Position numbers and translations under genes: made by a program. A stretch of DNA of 34,144 nucleotides from an uncultured Mitsuokella sp. (lineage in GTDB: Bacteria > Bacillota > Negativicutes > Selenomonadales > Selenomonadaceae), in NCBI GenBank assembly GCA_945873115.1, contig CAMCBT010000018.1, positions 1-34,144 of the forward strand. The letters are read 5' to 3'. Under the pieces are notes generated by a model. The model was not told the DNA's origin. It did no database searches and saw only the letters and a list, made by a program, of their open reading frames with translations. The stretch's first letter is position 1. Each line of letters begins with the position of its first letter. Positions 1 to 7,880 of this stretch are shown here, one piece after another.

Positions 1-1
1 G

Positions 2-343
2 GCCAGGGCCCTCCTGGGGCCTGCCGCCACCATCGGCATCTCCGTCCACAATGCCCGTGAGGCAAGGGAGGCCGAGGAGGGCGGTGCCGACTACCTGGGA
101 GCAGGGGCGGTCTTTCCCACCGCCACAAAGGCGGATGCCACCCTCGTCTGCCCCACTACTCTCGCAGATATCACCGCCGCCGTCCATATCCCCGTGGTTG
201 CCATCGGCGGCATCACGCTGGAGAATCTGGAGCAGCTCAAGGGGAAGGGGATCTCCGGCATCGCCCTTGTCTCTGCCATTTTCGGATCCGAGGACATCGA
301 GGCTCGCGTCCGCGCTCTCTCAGCTGCCACGGAAAACCTATAA
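2..343 (+). CDS. thiE: Thiamine-phosphate synthase, C-terminal part (5' end outside window)
   Basis: Frame 2 is open from the window edge to the TAA at 341-343, giving 113 residues, about half of a ThiE (usually about 210). It reads as the second half of the TIM barrel: IGISVHNAREA (the SVH segment near the active site), DYLGAGAVFPTATKADA (the YxGxGxxxPTxTK phosphate/pyrophosphate-binding loop) and PVVAIGGIT (the glycine-rich strand 7 loop). ThiE joins HMP pyrophosphate and HET phosphate to form thiamine phosphate in the cytoplasm. The next gene, thiD, starts 13 nt downstream behind a Shine-Dalgarno sequence that overlaps the thiE stop, so the two form a thiamine operon. Identification is firm; only the N-terminus is missing. 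Confidence 0.93.
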   Translation, partial: ARALLGPAATIGISVHNAREAREAEEGGADYLGAGAVFPTATKADATLVCPTTLADITAAVHIPVVAIGGITLENLEQLKGKGISGIALVSAIFGSEDIEARVRALSAATENL

Positions 344-356
344 GGAGGAACCTATC

Positions 357-1148
357 ATGAAGCTTCCCGCCGTACTCACCATTGCCGGCAGCGACTCCAG
401 CGGAGGTGCCGGCATCCAGGCAGACCTAAAGACCATGCTTGCAAACGGCACCTACGGCATGAGTGCCATCACCGCCCTCACCGCCCAGAATACCACCGGC
501 GTTCGCTCCATCCTGGAGGCTACGCCCGACTTCCTCGCCGACGAGCTCGATGCCATCTTCGAGGATATCCTCCCAGCCGCCGTCAAAATCGGCATGGTGG
601 CCAGCGTCCCTCTCATGGAGGTCATCGCCCAAAAGCTTCGCCAGTACGAGGCAAAGAACATCGTGCTGGATCCCGTCATGGTGGCCACCAGCGGCGCAAG
701 GCTCCTGCCGGAGGAGGCCATCGAGGGGCTAAGGGAGCTTCTCTTCCCCCTCGCCGACCTCCTGACGCCAAATCTGTCCGAAGCCAGCCTCCTCGCGGGC
801 TTTCCCGTAAAGTCAAAGGAGGATATGGAACGGGCAGCGAGAGAGATCGCAAAGCGAGCCCCCGCCGCCATCCTCCTCAAGGGCGGCCACCTGGGCGAGG
901 ATGCCAGCGACCTGCTCTATGGGCCGGGCAAAGCCATCTGGTACACCGCCCCCCGGGTGGACAATTCCAACACCCACGGCACCGGCTGCACCCTCTCCTC
1001 CGCCATCGCCGCAAATCTGGCAAAGGGAGAGGAGCTGGAATCTGCCATCCAGAAGGCCAAGGACTACCTGACCGGCACCCTCGCCGCCCAGCTGAACCTC
1101 GGCCACGGCAGCGGCCCCCTGCACCATGGCTATGCAGCCTTTTCGTAA
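357..1148 (+). CDS. thiD: Hydroxymethylpyrimidine / phosphomethylpyrimidine kinase
   Basis: 263 residues, a normal ThiD length. It phosphorylates HMP and then HMP phosphate to give the pyrimidine half of thiamine. Ribokinase-fold signatures are visible: TIAGSDSSGGAGIQADLKT at residues 8-26 (substrate and P-loop-like region), a central VLDPVMVATSG segment, LTPNLSEA, and the C-terminal anion-hole motif NTHGTGCTLSSAIAANLA. The start at 357 follows AAGGAGG at 342-348; upstream in-frame codons back to position 51 only overlap thiE in the wrong frame and are not part of the protein. It forms an operon with thiE and is closed by a strong terminator directly after the stop. Regulation such as a TPP riboswitch would lie upstream of the window. 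Confidence 0.95.
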   Translation: MKLPAVLTIAGSDSSGGAGIQADLKTMLANGTYGMSAITALTAQNTTGVRSILEATPDFLADELDAIFEDILPAAVKIGMVASVPLMEVIAQKLRQYEAKNIVLDPVMVATSGARLLPEEAIEGLRELLFPLADLLTPNLSEASLLAGFPVKSKEDMERAAREIAKRAPAAILLKGGHLGEDASDLLYGPGKAIWYTAPRVDNSNTHGTGCTLSSAIAANLAKGEELESAIQKAKDYLTGTLAAQLNLGHGSGPLHHGYAAFS

Positions 1149-1150
1149 AG

Positions 1151-1187
1151 AAAATACCCGCCTGACAAAAATCAGACGGGTATTTTT
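1151..1187. terminator. Rho-independent terminator after thiD, probably bidirectional
   Basis: AAAATACCCG at 1151-1160 pairs with CGGGTATTTT at 1177-1186, and CTGA/TCAG extends the stem around a CAAAAA loop with one A-C mismatch. A T-run follows on the plus strand. The A-run at the 5' side gives a U-run on the minus strand, so it could also end the convergent zinc-ribbon gene. Confidence 0.85.
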
Positions 1188-1200
1188 ATGCAACCAGCTG

Positions 1201-1260
1201 GAAGGGCAATTATGCCTAGAGTCACACTTCCCTCCGTCGCCGCATAGCAGCTTGCCCTTC
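1201..1260. repeat. 9-bp inverted repeat in the gap between thiD and the zinc-ribbon gene
   Basis: GAAGGGCAA at 1201-1209 is exactly complementary to TTGCCCTTC at 1252-1260, separated by 42 nt. It lies just past the 3' end of the minus-strand zinc-ribbon gene. No U-run follows either arm, so it is not a standard terminator. It may be part of that gene's 3' UTR structure. Confidence 0.4.
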
Positions 1261-1280
1261 ATAAAAAGCGAATATGCCTG

Positions 1281-1997
1281 TTATTTCGGACCCTGAGACG
1301 CACCGAACAAATCCTTTTGGACGCAGGCATTATTTGCCTTGACCCACCAATAGGGCGGTGTCCAGAGCAGGATTACACCACACGCAATGCCGACAAGGAT
1401 GAGGAAAAAGCCAAACACAGCCCCGCTTATGGAATTGCCGCTGGCACCTATCCCCATAATTACCTCTCCCACAATCCCTCCGAAAAAAAAACATATAATC
1501 CCCAAGAAGAGACGAGCCAGACAGTTGCCGGGGGAATGAACATATTGGTTCAGCCCTCGCTTCTCGAGAGCGATGTTGAGGGACTCCGCAATCTTGTACC
1601 ACCAGTAAATCCCATAGATTCCCAGCGTGATGATATGGAAGAGGACAGCAAAGCCTCCGGAGGCGAAGCGCCTTTCCCCTGCGAGAAAGTGCGCATTGTT
1701 TGTGAGGGTGTACACGTAGTACAGCCAGGCGAGGCCTCCGAGGCCAAAATTCAACACCACCATCAGAGGGAAGCTGATCTTTTCCGCCGCATTCTCCAGC
1801 ATATAGGGATTGATTCCCTGGGGAGCGGGCGCCTGGGGGGCAGGTGCGGTCTGCTCCGTGCTCTGGGGGATCGGAGCGAGAGCGTCCGCAGCCGGCGGGG
1901 CCGCCAGCCCATCCGCCTCGATTTTCGCGCCGCATTTCGCGCAAAATGTATTTCCCTCCTGCAGGGGCGCCCCGCAATGGGAACAAAACTTAGCCAT
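1281..1997 (-). CDS. Zinc-ribbon membrane protein (DUF4234-like)
   Basis: 238 residues. The N-terminus is a zinc ribbon with Cys5, Cys8, Cys19 and Cys22 in CxxCG...CxxCG form. A Pro/Ala-rich linker covers roughly residues 32-62. The rest is a membrane domain with about four hydrophobic stretches (near 75-98, 113-137, 160-185 and 190-220) that includes aromatic-rich pieces such as YGIYWWYKIAESLN, typical of DUF4234-type proteins. Function is unknown; zinc-ribbon plus membrane-domain proteins are common in Firmicutes. The gene stands alone, convergent with thiD, with its own promoter upstream. The start ATG at 1997 follows a purine-rich AGAAGGGAGA. Confidence 0.75.
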   Translation of the reverse strand: MAKFCSHCGAPLQEGNTFCAKCGAKIEADGLAAPPAADALAPIPQSTEQTAPAPQAPAPQGINPYMLENAAEKISFPLMVVLNFGLGGLAWLYYVYTLTNNAHFLAGERRFASGGFAVLFHIITLGIYGIYWWYKIAESLNIALEKRGLNQYVHSPGNCLARLFLGIICFFFGGIVGEVIMGIGASGNSISGAVFGFFLILVGIACGVILLWTPPYWWVKANNACVQKDLFGASQGPK

Positions 1998-2048
1998 ACA
2001 TTCTCCCTTCTATGTGCAAAGACCCATATGTTCTTGTTTTTCCCCATT

Positions 2049-2077
2049 ATTTTACCAGATTCCAAAAAAAGATACAA
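2049..2077 (-). promoter_or_regulatory. Candidate promoter of the zinc-ribbon gene
   Basis: On the minus strand TTGTAT (2077-2072) is followed after 17 nt by TAAAAT (2054-2049). TGG directly precedes the -10 and makes an extended -10. The start codon lies about 50 nt downstream. Confidence 0.5.
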
Positions 2078-2110
2078 CACCGGACCAGCTGGCAGTACGC
2101 CTTCGGCACA

Positions 2111-2134
2111 TTCCGGCATCTATCCCTGCCGGAA
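2111..2134. repeat. 8-bp perfect hairpin downstream of the ANTAR regulator gene
   Basis: TTCCGGCA (2111-2118) and TGCCGGAA (2127-2134) form a perfect stem with an 8-nt loop. It sits 34 nt past the stop of the response-regulator gene on the minus strand. No U-run follows on the minus strand, so it may be a 3'-end or processing structure rather than an intrinsic terminator. Confidence 0.45.
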
Positions 2135-2167
2135 AACAGATTTCCTATCCACATCGACGGCGCGCAT

Positions 2168-2752
2168 TCATACCTTGCCGCCGGCGGCTTTTACGATGGC
2201 CTTGGCCACGTCCTTGACGGTCATCCGCCTTTTCATGGCGTACTGCTGGATGCGGCGGTAGGCTTCCTGCTCGGAGAGCTTGTGGGCGGCCATGAGGATG
2301 CCCTTGGCCCGGTCCAGAAGCTTTCGCATCTCGAGGGAGTCCCGGAGGTCTGCCAGCTCCTCCTCGAGGCCCTGCATTTCCTGCCAGCGGGAGAGTGCCA
2401 CGCCGATGGCGGGAAAGAGGCTCTCCTCCCGGACGGGCTTCACGAGATAGCCCAGCACCCCGGACTCCATGGCATCCTCCACAATGTCCGGCTGGCTGAA
2501 GGCCGTCAATAGGAGGACGGGAGCTATTCTTTCTGCGGCGATTTTCTTTGCGGCGCGGATGCCATCCATTTCGGGCATCTTGATGTCCATGAGGACGAGA
2601 TCCGGGCGGTATTTCCGGGTGAGCTCGACGGCGCGCCTGCCGTCGACGGCCTCCCCCACCACCTCGTGGCCCCGCTCCTCCAGCATCTCCCGAAGATCCA
2701 TGCGGATAATGGACTCATTGTCGGCTATGACAAAGCGAAGTTCTTTCTTCAT
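2168..2752 (-). CDS. ANTAR-domain response regulator (PdtaR/EutV type)
   Basis: 194 residues. The receiver domain (about 1-125) has Asp11, the phosphoacceptor Asp56 in VLMDIKMPEMDG, Thr83 and Lys105 in the usual places. The C-terminal ANTAR domain (about 135-190) has the pattern LLDRAKGILMAAHKLSEQEA. ANTAR proteins bind paired hexanucleotide-loop hairpins in nascent RNA and prevent termination once phosphorylated; this one therefore acts on RNA rather than on promoter DNA. The Shine-Dalgarno GAGGAGG overlaps the stop of the kinase gene 10 nt upstream, so kinase and regulator are co-translated. Pairing with a HisKA_2 kinase matches mycobacterial PdtaS/PdtaR and EutW/EutV. No ethanolamine genes are nearby, so the regulon is unknown. 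Confidence 0.9.
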   Translation of the reverse strand: MKKELRFVIADNESIIRMDLREMLEERGHEVVGEAVDGRRAVELTRKYRPDLVLMDIKMPEMDGIRAAKKIAAERIAPVLLLTAFSQPDIVEDAMESGVLGYLVKPVREESLFPAIGVALSRWQEMQGLEEELADLRDSLEMRKLLDRAKGILMAAHKLSEQEAYRRIQQYAMKRRMTVKDVAKAIVKAAGGKV

Positions 2753-2762
2753 GGATGCCTCC

Positions 2763-4196
2763 TCAGTCTATGGGCATATTCTCATGCTTCGGTATGGTGA
2801 TTTTCGTGGAGACGCCCGCGCCCTCCGGCAGGTTCTCCATGGTGACGCTTCCCGACAGGTCTCCCTCCACGAGGGTCCTTATGATGGAGAGGCCCAGAGA
2901 CTTGCTCTTCGCCTCCCAGATGCCCTCCGGCATGGGGGCCCCGTCATTTTGAAAGGCGAGGCGCCACTCCTTCTCCGTCTCCTCCACGGAAAGGGTGATT
3001 TTCCCGTGGATCCTACCGGCAAAACCGTGCTCCATGCTGTTGAGCACCAGCTCGTTCAGCACGAGGGCCACGGAGCTGGCGCACTTGGAAGGGAGGACGA
3101 GCCTCGGGCCACGGAAGGCTGTCTCGATGGCAAAGTCCCGCGCGGCCATGCTCTTTGCCACCAGCTTCAAGATGCTCTCCAGGACCTCCTGGACATCGAT
3201 GCTCTCACTGCCCTGCTGGGAGAGGAACTCATGGACGACGGAGATGGAAAGCACCCGGTCCACCGCCTCCTGCAGGGCCTCCTTCACTTCATCGCTCTTC
3301 GCCCTTCTGGCCTGCATCCGGAGGAGGCTCGCGATGGTCTGGAGGTTGTTCTTCACCCGGTGGTGGATCTCCTGGATGACGACGGACTTGATGCGGATCT
3401 CCTCATCCTTCTGACGGGTCTCCGTTACATCGGAGAGGAGCACCACGTAGAGCTTCGGCTGGCCGGCCTCCCGGGGGACGATTTCCCGCCGGATGATGGT
3501 GCGGCCCGCCGCCTGGATTTCCTTTTCCCAGGGGGTGTCCCGGGCGATGGTCTCCCGGGTGATGGCCTGGGTCAGCGCCCGCTCAAAGAGGCGGCAGCCC
3601 CGCAGCGACCCCACCCCCAGCACCCGGTAGATGCGCTCGGCAGCGGCATCGGCAAAGACGATACGGCTATGGGCATCGGCGATGAGGATGCCATCCGCGG
3701 GAGAAATGGGACGGAAAAAAGCGGGCGGCTGCTCGGCACGGGCCATGTAGAGGATTTCGACAGCGGCCCGTTGGAGCTTTTCGTAGCCCGCCATGGCAAG
3801 GCGCCCCAAATCCGTCTCGAAGGTCAGGACGCCTATGACCGTATCCCCCTCGTGGATGGGATAGACGAACATGTCCAGCATGGCGCCATAGCGCCACTCC
3901 CGCTTGCCCCGGGCCCGCCGACCGGCCTTAAAGACATCGCTGACCACAGGCTCCTCCAGTGCGCTCACGAGACTGCCGACCCGCCCGTCATTGTTCGCCA
4001 TGTAAAAGGTATGGGGGTAGTGATGGGCCGCCAGGAGCAGCTGCCCCTCCTCCCTGGCCCGGACGTAGACGCGAAGCTCTCCATGGGTCAGATCCGAGAG
4101 GAATGGGAATGCCGCCGCCATATTGGCGAGAATCGCCACCTCCCGCATGGAGAGATCCGTATGGGCCATGCAGAGAGCCCTGATATCCCGCTCCAT
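2763..4196 (-). CDS. Sensor histidine kinase, HisKA_2 class (PdtaS/EutW type)
   Basis: 477 residues from the ATG at 4196, one base after the tsaD stop, with GGGAG upstream. An N-terminal GAF-like sensor region covers about 1-155, followed by a PAS region at about 165-260 (DGILIADAHSRIVFADAAAE). The HisKA_2 dimerisation/phosphoacceptor motif is EIHHRVKNNLQTIASLLRM (His278/279), followed by a HATPase domain with the N-box NELVLNSMEH (381-390) and a GLSIIRTLVEG box (435-445). There are no transmembrane segments, so it is a cytosolic sensor. The signal is unknown; the related PdtaS has been linked to copper and nitric oxide, EutW to ethanolamine. The partner is the adjacent ANTAR regulator. In-frame codons up to 4229 exist but lie inside tsaD and lack a ribosome-binding site. 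Confidence 0.9.
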   Translation of the reverse strand: MERDIRALCMAHTDLSMREVAILANMAAAFPFLSDLTHGELRVYVRAREEGQLLLAAHHYPHTFYMANNDGRVGSLVSALEEPVVSDVFKAGRRARGKREWRYGAMLDMFVYPIHEGDTVIGVLTFETDLGRLAMAGYEKLQRAAVEILYMARAEQPPAFFRPISPADGILIADAHSRIVFADAAAERIYRVLGVGSLRGCRLFERALTQAITRETIARDTPWEKEIQAAGRTIIRREIVPREAGQPKLYVVLLSDVTETRQKDEEIRIKSVVIQEIHHRVKNNLQTIASLLRMQARRAKSDEVKEALQEAVDRVLSISVVHEFLSQQGSESIDVQEVLESILKLVAKSMAARDFAIETAFRGPRLVLPSKCASSVALVLNELVLNSMEHGFAGRIHGKITLSVEETEKEWRLAFQNDGAPMPEGIWEAKSKSLGLSIIRTLVEGDLSGSVTMENLPEGAGVSTKITIPKHENMPID

Positions 4197-4197
4197 G

Positions 4198-5214
4198 TCA
4201 GACTCCCAAGGAGAGGCCCGGCACGGCATTCAGATAGGCATCGCTGAAATGGCCTGCCCTTGCCTGGTAGTAGCCCCGGCAGGCAATCATGGCCGCGTTG
4301 TCCGTGCAGAGGATACGCCCCGGGTACTGGAAGCGGATGCCCCGCTTCCTTGCCTCCTCCATGAGCCTCGATTCCAGATTCGAGTTGGAGGCCACGCCGC
4401 CGGCAAGGACGAGGGTCTTTCGCTCTGCCTGCTCCGCCGCGTCAAAGGCCTTGTGAACCAGCACCTCCACCACGGAGTGCTGGAAGGAGGCCGCCACATT
4501 TGCCTTATGGATTTCATGCCCCTTCATCTTCTCGCTGTTGAGGTACGCGAGGACTGCCGACTTCAGGCCGCTGAAGCTGAACTCGCTGCTGCCCGCCTTG
4601 TCGAGGGCCCGGGGAAAGTCAATGGCAAGAGGGTCGCCCTCCTTCGCCAGCCGGTCGATCTCGGGGCCGCCGGGATAGGGGAGCCCCATGACCCGGGCAA
4701 TCTTGTCAAAGGCCTCCCCCGCCGCATCGTCCCGGGTCTGGCCCAGAAGGCGGAAGGTATCGTAGTCCGCCACATCCACGAGGGCCGTGTGGCCGCCGGA
4801 GACCACGAGAGCCAGAAAGGGAGGCTCGAGAGACTTGTCCTGAAGGAAGTTTGCAAAGATATGGCCCTCCAGATGGTTGACACCGAGGAGGGGCACATCC
4901 AGGGCAAAGGCCAGAGCCTTTGCCGCCGACACGCCCACCAGGAGCGCCCCCACGAGGCCGGGGCCGTAGGTCACCGCCACCTGACCGATGTCCGCCTTCG
5001 TGACGCCCGCCTTCCGGAGGGCCTCGTCGATGACGGGCATGATGTTCACGATGTGCTTGCGGGAGGCAATCTCCGGCACCACGCCGCCGAACTTCTGATG
5101 GACGGGAATCTGGGTGGAGATGATATTGGAGAGCACCTCCCTCCCCCCTCGGAGCACCGCCGCCGAGGTCTCGTCACAGCTGGACTCTATGCCAAGGGTC
5201 AGTATTTCATCCAT
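4198..5214 (-). CDS. tsaD: tRNA N6-threonylcarbamoyltransferase, catalytic subunit
   Basis: 338 residues, normal for TsaD (Kae1/YgjD). With TsaB and TsaE it transfers the threonylcarbamoyl group from threonylcarbamoyl-AMP to A37 of ANN-decoding tRNAs. The ASKHA fold is clear: [13 protein letters not shown] at the N-terminus, the metal-binding HLEGH at 114-118, VVSGGHT, a GEAFDK segment, and a VLAGGVASN phosphate-binding motif near the C-terminus. The start overlaps the end of rimI by 8 nt. The stop is one base before the kinase ATG, so the kinase is likely translated by re-initiation. All three t6A transferase genes of the bacterial TsaBDE set are in this operon; tsaC is not in the window. 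Confidence 0.96.
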   Translation of the reverse strand: MDEILTLGIESSCDETSAAVLRGGREVLSNIISTQIPVHQKFGGVVPEIASRKHIVNIMPVIDEALRKAGVTKADIGQVAVTYGPGLVGALLVGVSAAKALAFALDVPLLGVNHLEGHIFANFLQDKSLEPPFLALVVSGGHTALVDVADYDTFRLLGQTRDDAAGEAFDKIARVMGLPYPGGPEIDRLAKEGDPLAIDFPRALDKAGSSEFSFSGLKSAVLAYLNSEKMKGHEIHKANVAASFQHSVVEVLVHKAFDAAEQAERKTLVLAGGVASNSNLESRLMEEARKRGIRFQYPGRILCTDNAAMIACRGYYQARAGHFSDAYLNAVPGLSLGV

Positions 5215-5671
5215 CGAGCTTCACCTCCGCTAGCTTCGTATTCCAGAGGATGAGGGCATCCTCCCCATTATCCTGATAGTAGCCCTTCCGGACACCCGCT
5301 TCGTGGAAGCCATAGCGGGCGTAGAGGGCCCGGGCCGGGGCATTCGACGGCCGCACCTCCAGCGTCAGAGCCGTAAGGCCTCGGGCGAGAAGCAGGCTGA
5401 TAAGCTCCGCCATGAGTCTCGTGCCAACGCCCTTTCCCCGATACTCTGGCAGGATCGCGACATTTGTAATCTGACCATCCTCAAAGGAAATCCAGCAGCC
5501 CGCATAGCCGATGACCTTTTCACCGTCCAGGGCCAGCAGGTAGCAGGTGTCACTATCCCCTGCCGCTTTCCAGAAGGACTCCCGGGACCAGGGGATGGCA
5601 AAGCAGGCTTTTTCCACCACCTCCACCGCGTCCGCATCCTCCGGGGCCATCAGGCGAAAGCTAATGTTCAT
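5207..5671 (-). CDS. rimI: Ribosomal protein bS18 alanine N-acetyltransferase (GNAT)
   Basis: 154 residues, standard for RimI. It acetylates the N-terminus of ribosomal protein bS18 using acetyl-CoA. The acetyl-CoA pyrophosphate-binding motif is [17 protein letters not shown] (71-87); the segment [20 protein letters not shown] and a [14 protein letters not shown]-terminal strand are typical of RimI. The start codon overlaps the tsaB stop (ATGA) and the end overlaps tsaD by 8 nt. The order tsaE-tsaB-rimI-tsaD is common in Firmicutes. The exact protein substrate is inferred from family membership. Confidence 0.93.
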   Translation of the reverse strand: MNISFRLMAPEDADAVEVVEKACFAIPWSRESFWKAAGDSDTCYLLALDGEKVIGYAGCWISFEDGQITNVAILPEYRGKGVGTRLMAELISLLLARGLTALTLEVRPSNAPARALYARYGFHEAGVRKGYYQDNGEDALILWNTKLAEVKLDG

Positions 5672-6375
5672 GCCTTCCCCTCCCCGTGGCGCTTCTCCCA
5701 GAGCACCTCCGCCTCGCTGCGGCGGATATAGAGTGGCTCCAGATCCATCACGTTATCCTGTTCGCCCGCCGCCAGCCGCGCCGCTCCCAGCACCGCCACA
5801 TTTGCCGCCCGAGGCATCCGCAGGTGGAGCGGGGCGATATGGACATTTGCGGGAAGCGTAAGCTTCCCCTCGATTTTCCGAAGCATGTCGCCCAGGAGCA
5901 CCACAGGCCCCTGCTCCTCCCCCGCCTCCTCGAGAATCTCCGAAAGGCTCTTGACCGCAATCGGCCCCTCCGACCGGAGTCGGCCCGCCCGCGCAGAAAA
6001 GGGCTGCACGTAGGCATTCCCCTTCTGGGCGTCGATGAGGGGGAAAATGGCGGCATCCGTGCTCCAGAAATGCTGGGCCAGCACCTCAAGGGTCGGCACC
6101 CCCAGCAGGGGCACCTCCCAGACGTAGGACATGGCCTTTGCCGCCGCCAGCCCGATGCGAAGCCCCGTAAAGGAGCCGGGGCCGATGCTCACGGCGATGG
6201 CCTCCGCCTCTTCCCGCTTTGTGCCTGCCATCTTCATCGCCTGCTCCACATGGGCCATAAGAGTCTCCGAATGCGTGAGCTTTGCCTGCATGGTGAGCTC
6301 TGCCGCGAGCTTTCCATCCGTGAGCACGGCCACGCTGGAGACCTGGGTCGCCGTCTCAATCGCTAGTATGGACAA
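5668..6375 (-). CDS. tsaB: t6A complex dimerisation protein TsaB
   Basis: 235 residues. It is an inactive TsaD paralogue that forms the TsaB-TsaD heterodimer. The ASKHA N-terminal strand SILAIETATQVSSVAVL and SIGPGSFTGLRIGLAAAKAM are diagnostic. No ATG exists at the homologous start; the codon at 6375-6373 is TTG with GGAGG a few bases upstream, so translation most likely starts at TTG. The start lies 20 nt inside the 3' end of tsaE, and the stop overlaps the rimI ATG. Weak start plus overlap suggests coupled translation from tsaE. Confidence 0.94.
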   Translation of the reverse strand: MSILAIETATQVSSVAVLTDGKLAAELTMQAKLTHSETLMAHVEQAMKMAGTKREEAEAIAVSIGPGSFTGLRIGLAAAKAMSYVWEVPLLGVPTLEVLAQHFWSTDAAIFPLIDAQKGNAYVQPFSARAGRLRSEGPIAVKSLSEILEEAGEEQGPVVLLGDMLRKIEGKLTLPANVHIAPLHLRMPRAANVAVLGAARLAAGEQDNVMDLEPLYIRRSEAEVLWEKRHGEGKA

Positions 6376-6835
6376 AATCCTCCAGCTCCTTTACGAATTC
6401 TTCACACTCCGTGCCAATGCCTCGAAAAGTCAGACGACGCTCCGTCTTCTCCTCCCCGTAGGCGATTTCCACCAGCACGTATTCCTCCGGCATGGCCTCT
6501 GGGAACTTGTCCGGCCACTCCACCAGCACGAGGCCCTCCGCCTCGTCCGTATACTCGAAGAAGCCGATGTCGTCCAGCTCCTCCTCCCGCTCCAGGCGGT
6601 AGAGATCGAAGTGGACGATGGGGCAGATTCCCTCATATATATTCATCAGGCTGAAGGAGGGGCTCGTCACGTCCCCCTCCACCCCAAGGGTCCTCGCCAG
6701 GCTCTGGACGAAAAGCGTCTTTCCGGCGCCGAGATCGCCCACCAGGCCCACCACCGTCCCCTCATGGATTTTCTTTCCAAAGGCCTCAGCTATACGGGCT
6801 GTCTCCTCCGGCGAATGCGATACCATCGCAAACAT
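6356..6835 (-). CDS. tsaE: t6A biosynthesis ATPase TsaE
   Basis: 159 residues from ATG 6835. TsaE is a P-loop ATPase that binds the TsaBD dimer and is required for turnover of t6A synthesis. The Walker A motif is GDLGAGKT (33-40), followed by SPSFSLMNIYEG and HFDLYRLEREEEL, and the Walker-like segment LVLVEWPDKF. The frame is open upstream to 7024, but that stretch (MFYKRYYLII...) has no family match. ATG 6835 has GGGAG six bases ahead and gives the expected length. It is the first gene of the t6A operon. Confidence 0.93.
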   Translation of the reverse strand: MFAMVSHSPEETARIAEAFGKKIHEGTVVGLVGDLGAGKTLFVQSLARTLGVEGDVTSPSFSLMNIYEGICPIVHFDLYRLEREEELDDIGFFEYTDEAEGLVLVEWPDKFPEAMPEEYVLVEIAYGEEKTERRLTFRGIGTECEEFVKELEDFVHTSD

Positions 6836-6878
6836 AATAAACTCCCACATCCCTTCCAAAACAGACTCTATCGCTTCA

Positions 6879-6907
6879 TTATATCGCACCGGCCCGGATT
6901 TTGCCAC
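6879..6907 (-). promoter_or_regulatory. Candidate promoter of the tsaE operon
   Basis: On the minus strand a perfect TATAAT (6884-6879) is preceded at 17 nt by GTGGCA (6907-6902), four of six matches to the -35 consensus. The predicted transcript would have a leader of about 37 nt before the tsaE start at 6835. Confidence 0.45.
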
Positions 6908-6990
6908 AGCCAATATCACTCCGGCCTCCAGCAGGAAGAAGCCACCCCCACGTCTTTCATCTCCTCCTGCCTTCGATCGAAATTTATCAA

Positions 6991-7002
6991 TAATAATTAT
7001 TA
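6991..7002. promoter_or_regulatory. AT-rich palindrome between tsaE and rubrerythrin (possible PerR/Fur-family site)
   Basis: TAATAATTATTA is a perfect 12-bp palindrome in a short AT-rich patch of an otherwise GC-rich sequence. Its look is similar to PerR/Fur-family operators, which often control rubrerythrins. It lies about 100 bp upstream of the rubrerythrin -35, so control of that gene is only a suggestion. Confidence 0.3.
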
Positions 7003-7099
7003 AGTAGTATCGTTTATAAAACACTGAGATATCGGGAGAATATGGGAGATTTTTCCAGAAAATCGAGGAATATTAGACTATTATCACAGATTTTGCGCA

Positions 7100-7128
7100 T
7101 TCACAAAGAGGGGATCCCATCGTATAAT
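7100..7128 (+). promoter_or_regulatory. Promoter of the rubrerythrin gene
   Basis: TTCACA (7100-7105) and TATAAT (7123-7128) are separated by 17 nt, nearly consensus for the housekeeping sigma factor. Transcription should begin near 7135, leaving a leader of about 85 nt before the start codon. Confidence 0.75.
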
Positions 7129-7220
7129 AAGACCATACCAAGTGAGGCGCACGGGATTGGATGAGCAAGCACCTCGCAAAGGCAAGAAAGTGTGTATTAT
7201 ATCTTAGGAGGTCTTTATTC

Positions 7221-7769
7221 ATGAAGAAGTTTGTTTGCACCGTCTGCGGCTATGTCTATGAAGGAAATGAAGCACCGGCTGAGTGCCCGGTCTGCCATGC
7301 TGGCAAGGAGAAGTTCAAGGAGATGACCGAGGGCGCGGCAGCCTATGCTGACGAGCATGTCGTCGGTATCGCCCAGGGTGTCGACGAAGAGGTTCTCAAG
7401 GGTCTCCGCGAGAACTTCAACGGCGAGTGCTCCGAGGTCGGCATGTACATTGCCATGAGCCGTCAGGCTGACCGCGAGGGCTATCCGGAGATTGCTGAGG
7501 CTTTCTACCGCTATGCTCTCCAGGAAGCTGACCACGCTTCCCGCTTTGCAGAGCTTCTCGGCGAGGTTCTGACGAACAGCACGAAGAAGAACCTGGAGAT
7601 GCGTGCAGCAGCTGAGCACGGTGCCTGCGAGGGCAAGAAGCAGCTGGCAACGCTCGCCAAGAAGCTGAACCTCGATGCCATCCACGACACGGTCCACGAG
7701 ATGTGCAAGGACGAGGCCCGTCACGGCCGCGGCTTCCAGGGCCTCCTCGACCGCTACTTCGCAAAATAA
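7221..7769 (+). CDS. Reverse rubrerythrin (NADH peroxidase type)
   Basis: 182 residues from ATG 7221, which has AGGAGG eight to ten bases upstream. A rubredoxin-like iron site is at the N-terminus (CTVCG and CPVCH, residues 6-25), and the ferritin-like diiron domain follows. Diiron ligands appear as [33 protein letters not shown] and [10 protein letters not shown]. Rubredoxin first, diiron second is the order of reverse rubrerythrins, which reduce hydrogen peroxide (and oxygen) with NADH-derived electrons in anaerobes. It is a single-gene unit with a strong promoter and terminator. Codon use is strongly biased (GAG, GGC, AAG, CTC), suggesting high expression. Confidence 0.93.
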   Translation: MKKFVCTVCGYVYEGNEAPAECPVCHAGKEKFKEMTEGAAAYADEHVVGIAQGVDEEVLKGLRENFNGECSEVGMYIAMSRQADREGYPEIAEAFYRYALQEADHASRFAELLGEVLTNSTKKNLEMRAAAEHGACEGKKQLATLAKKLNLDAIHDTVHEMCKDEARHGRGFQGLLDRYFAK

Positions 7770-7791
7770 TCTGCGAGAAGCAACAGAAACG

Positions 7792-7823
7792 AAAAGCACC
7801 GACATTTTTGCCGGTGCTTTTTT
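7792..7823 (+). terminator. Rho-independent terminator after rubrerythrin
   Basis: AAAAGCACCG (7792-7801) pairs perfectly with CGGTGCTTTT (7812-7821), ten base pairs with a 10-nt loop, and further T residues follow. Confidence 0.9.
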
Positions 7824-7844
7824 GTGCGCAAGATTTCGTTGCAT

Positions 7845-7874
7845 AAAAAATAGGAGCCTCTTTAGGGGCTCCTA
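7845..7874 (-). terminator. Rho-independent terminator of the HD-GYP gene
   Basis: TAGGAGCC (7851-7858) pairs with GGCTCCTA (7867-7874). On the minus strand a six-base U-run (7850-7845) follows the stem, directly behind the HD-GYP stop at 7881. Confidence 0.85.
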
Positions 7875-7880
7875 ATTCAT

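Noticed and set aside
51..356. In-frame upstream extension of thiD giving 365 residues
   Set aside because: Residues before 357 lie in the wrong frame of thiE and resemble no protein; the Shine-Dalgarno at 342-350 sets the start.
1317..2261. 314-codon plus-strand frame opposite the zinc-ribbon gene
   Set aside because: Antisense to a protein with clear Cys pairs and membrane segments; the product lacks features.
2469..4247. 592-codon plus-strand frame opposite the kinase and regulator
   Set aside because: Antisense shadow; composition rich in Gly, Asp, His and Leu without recognisable motifs.
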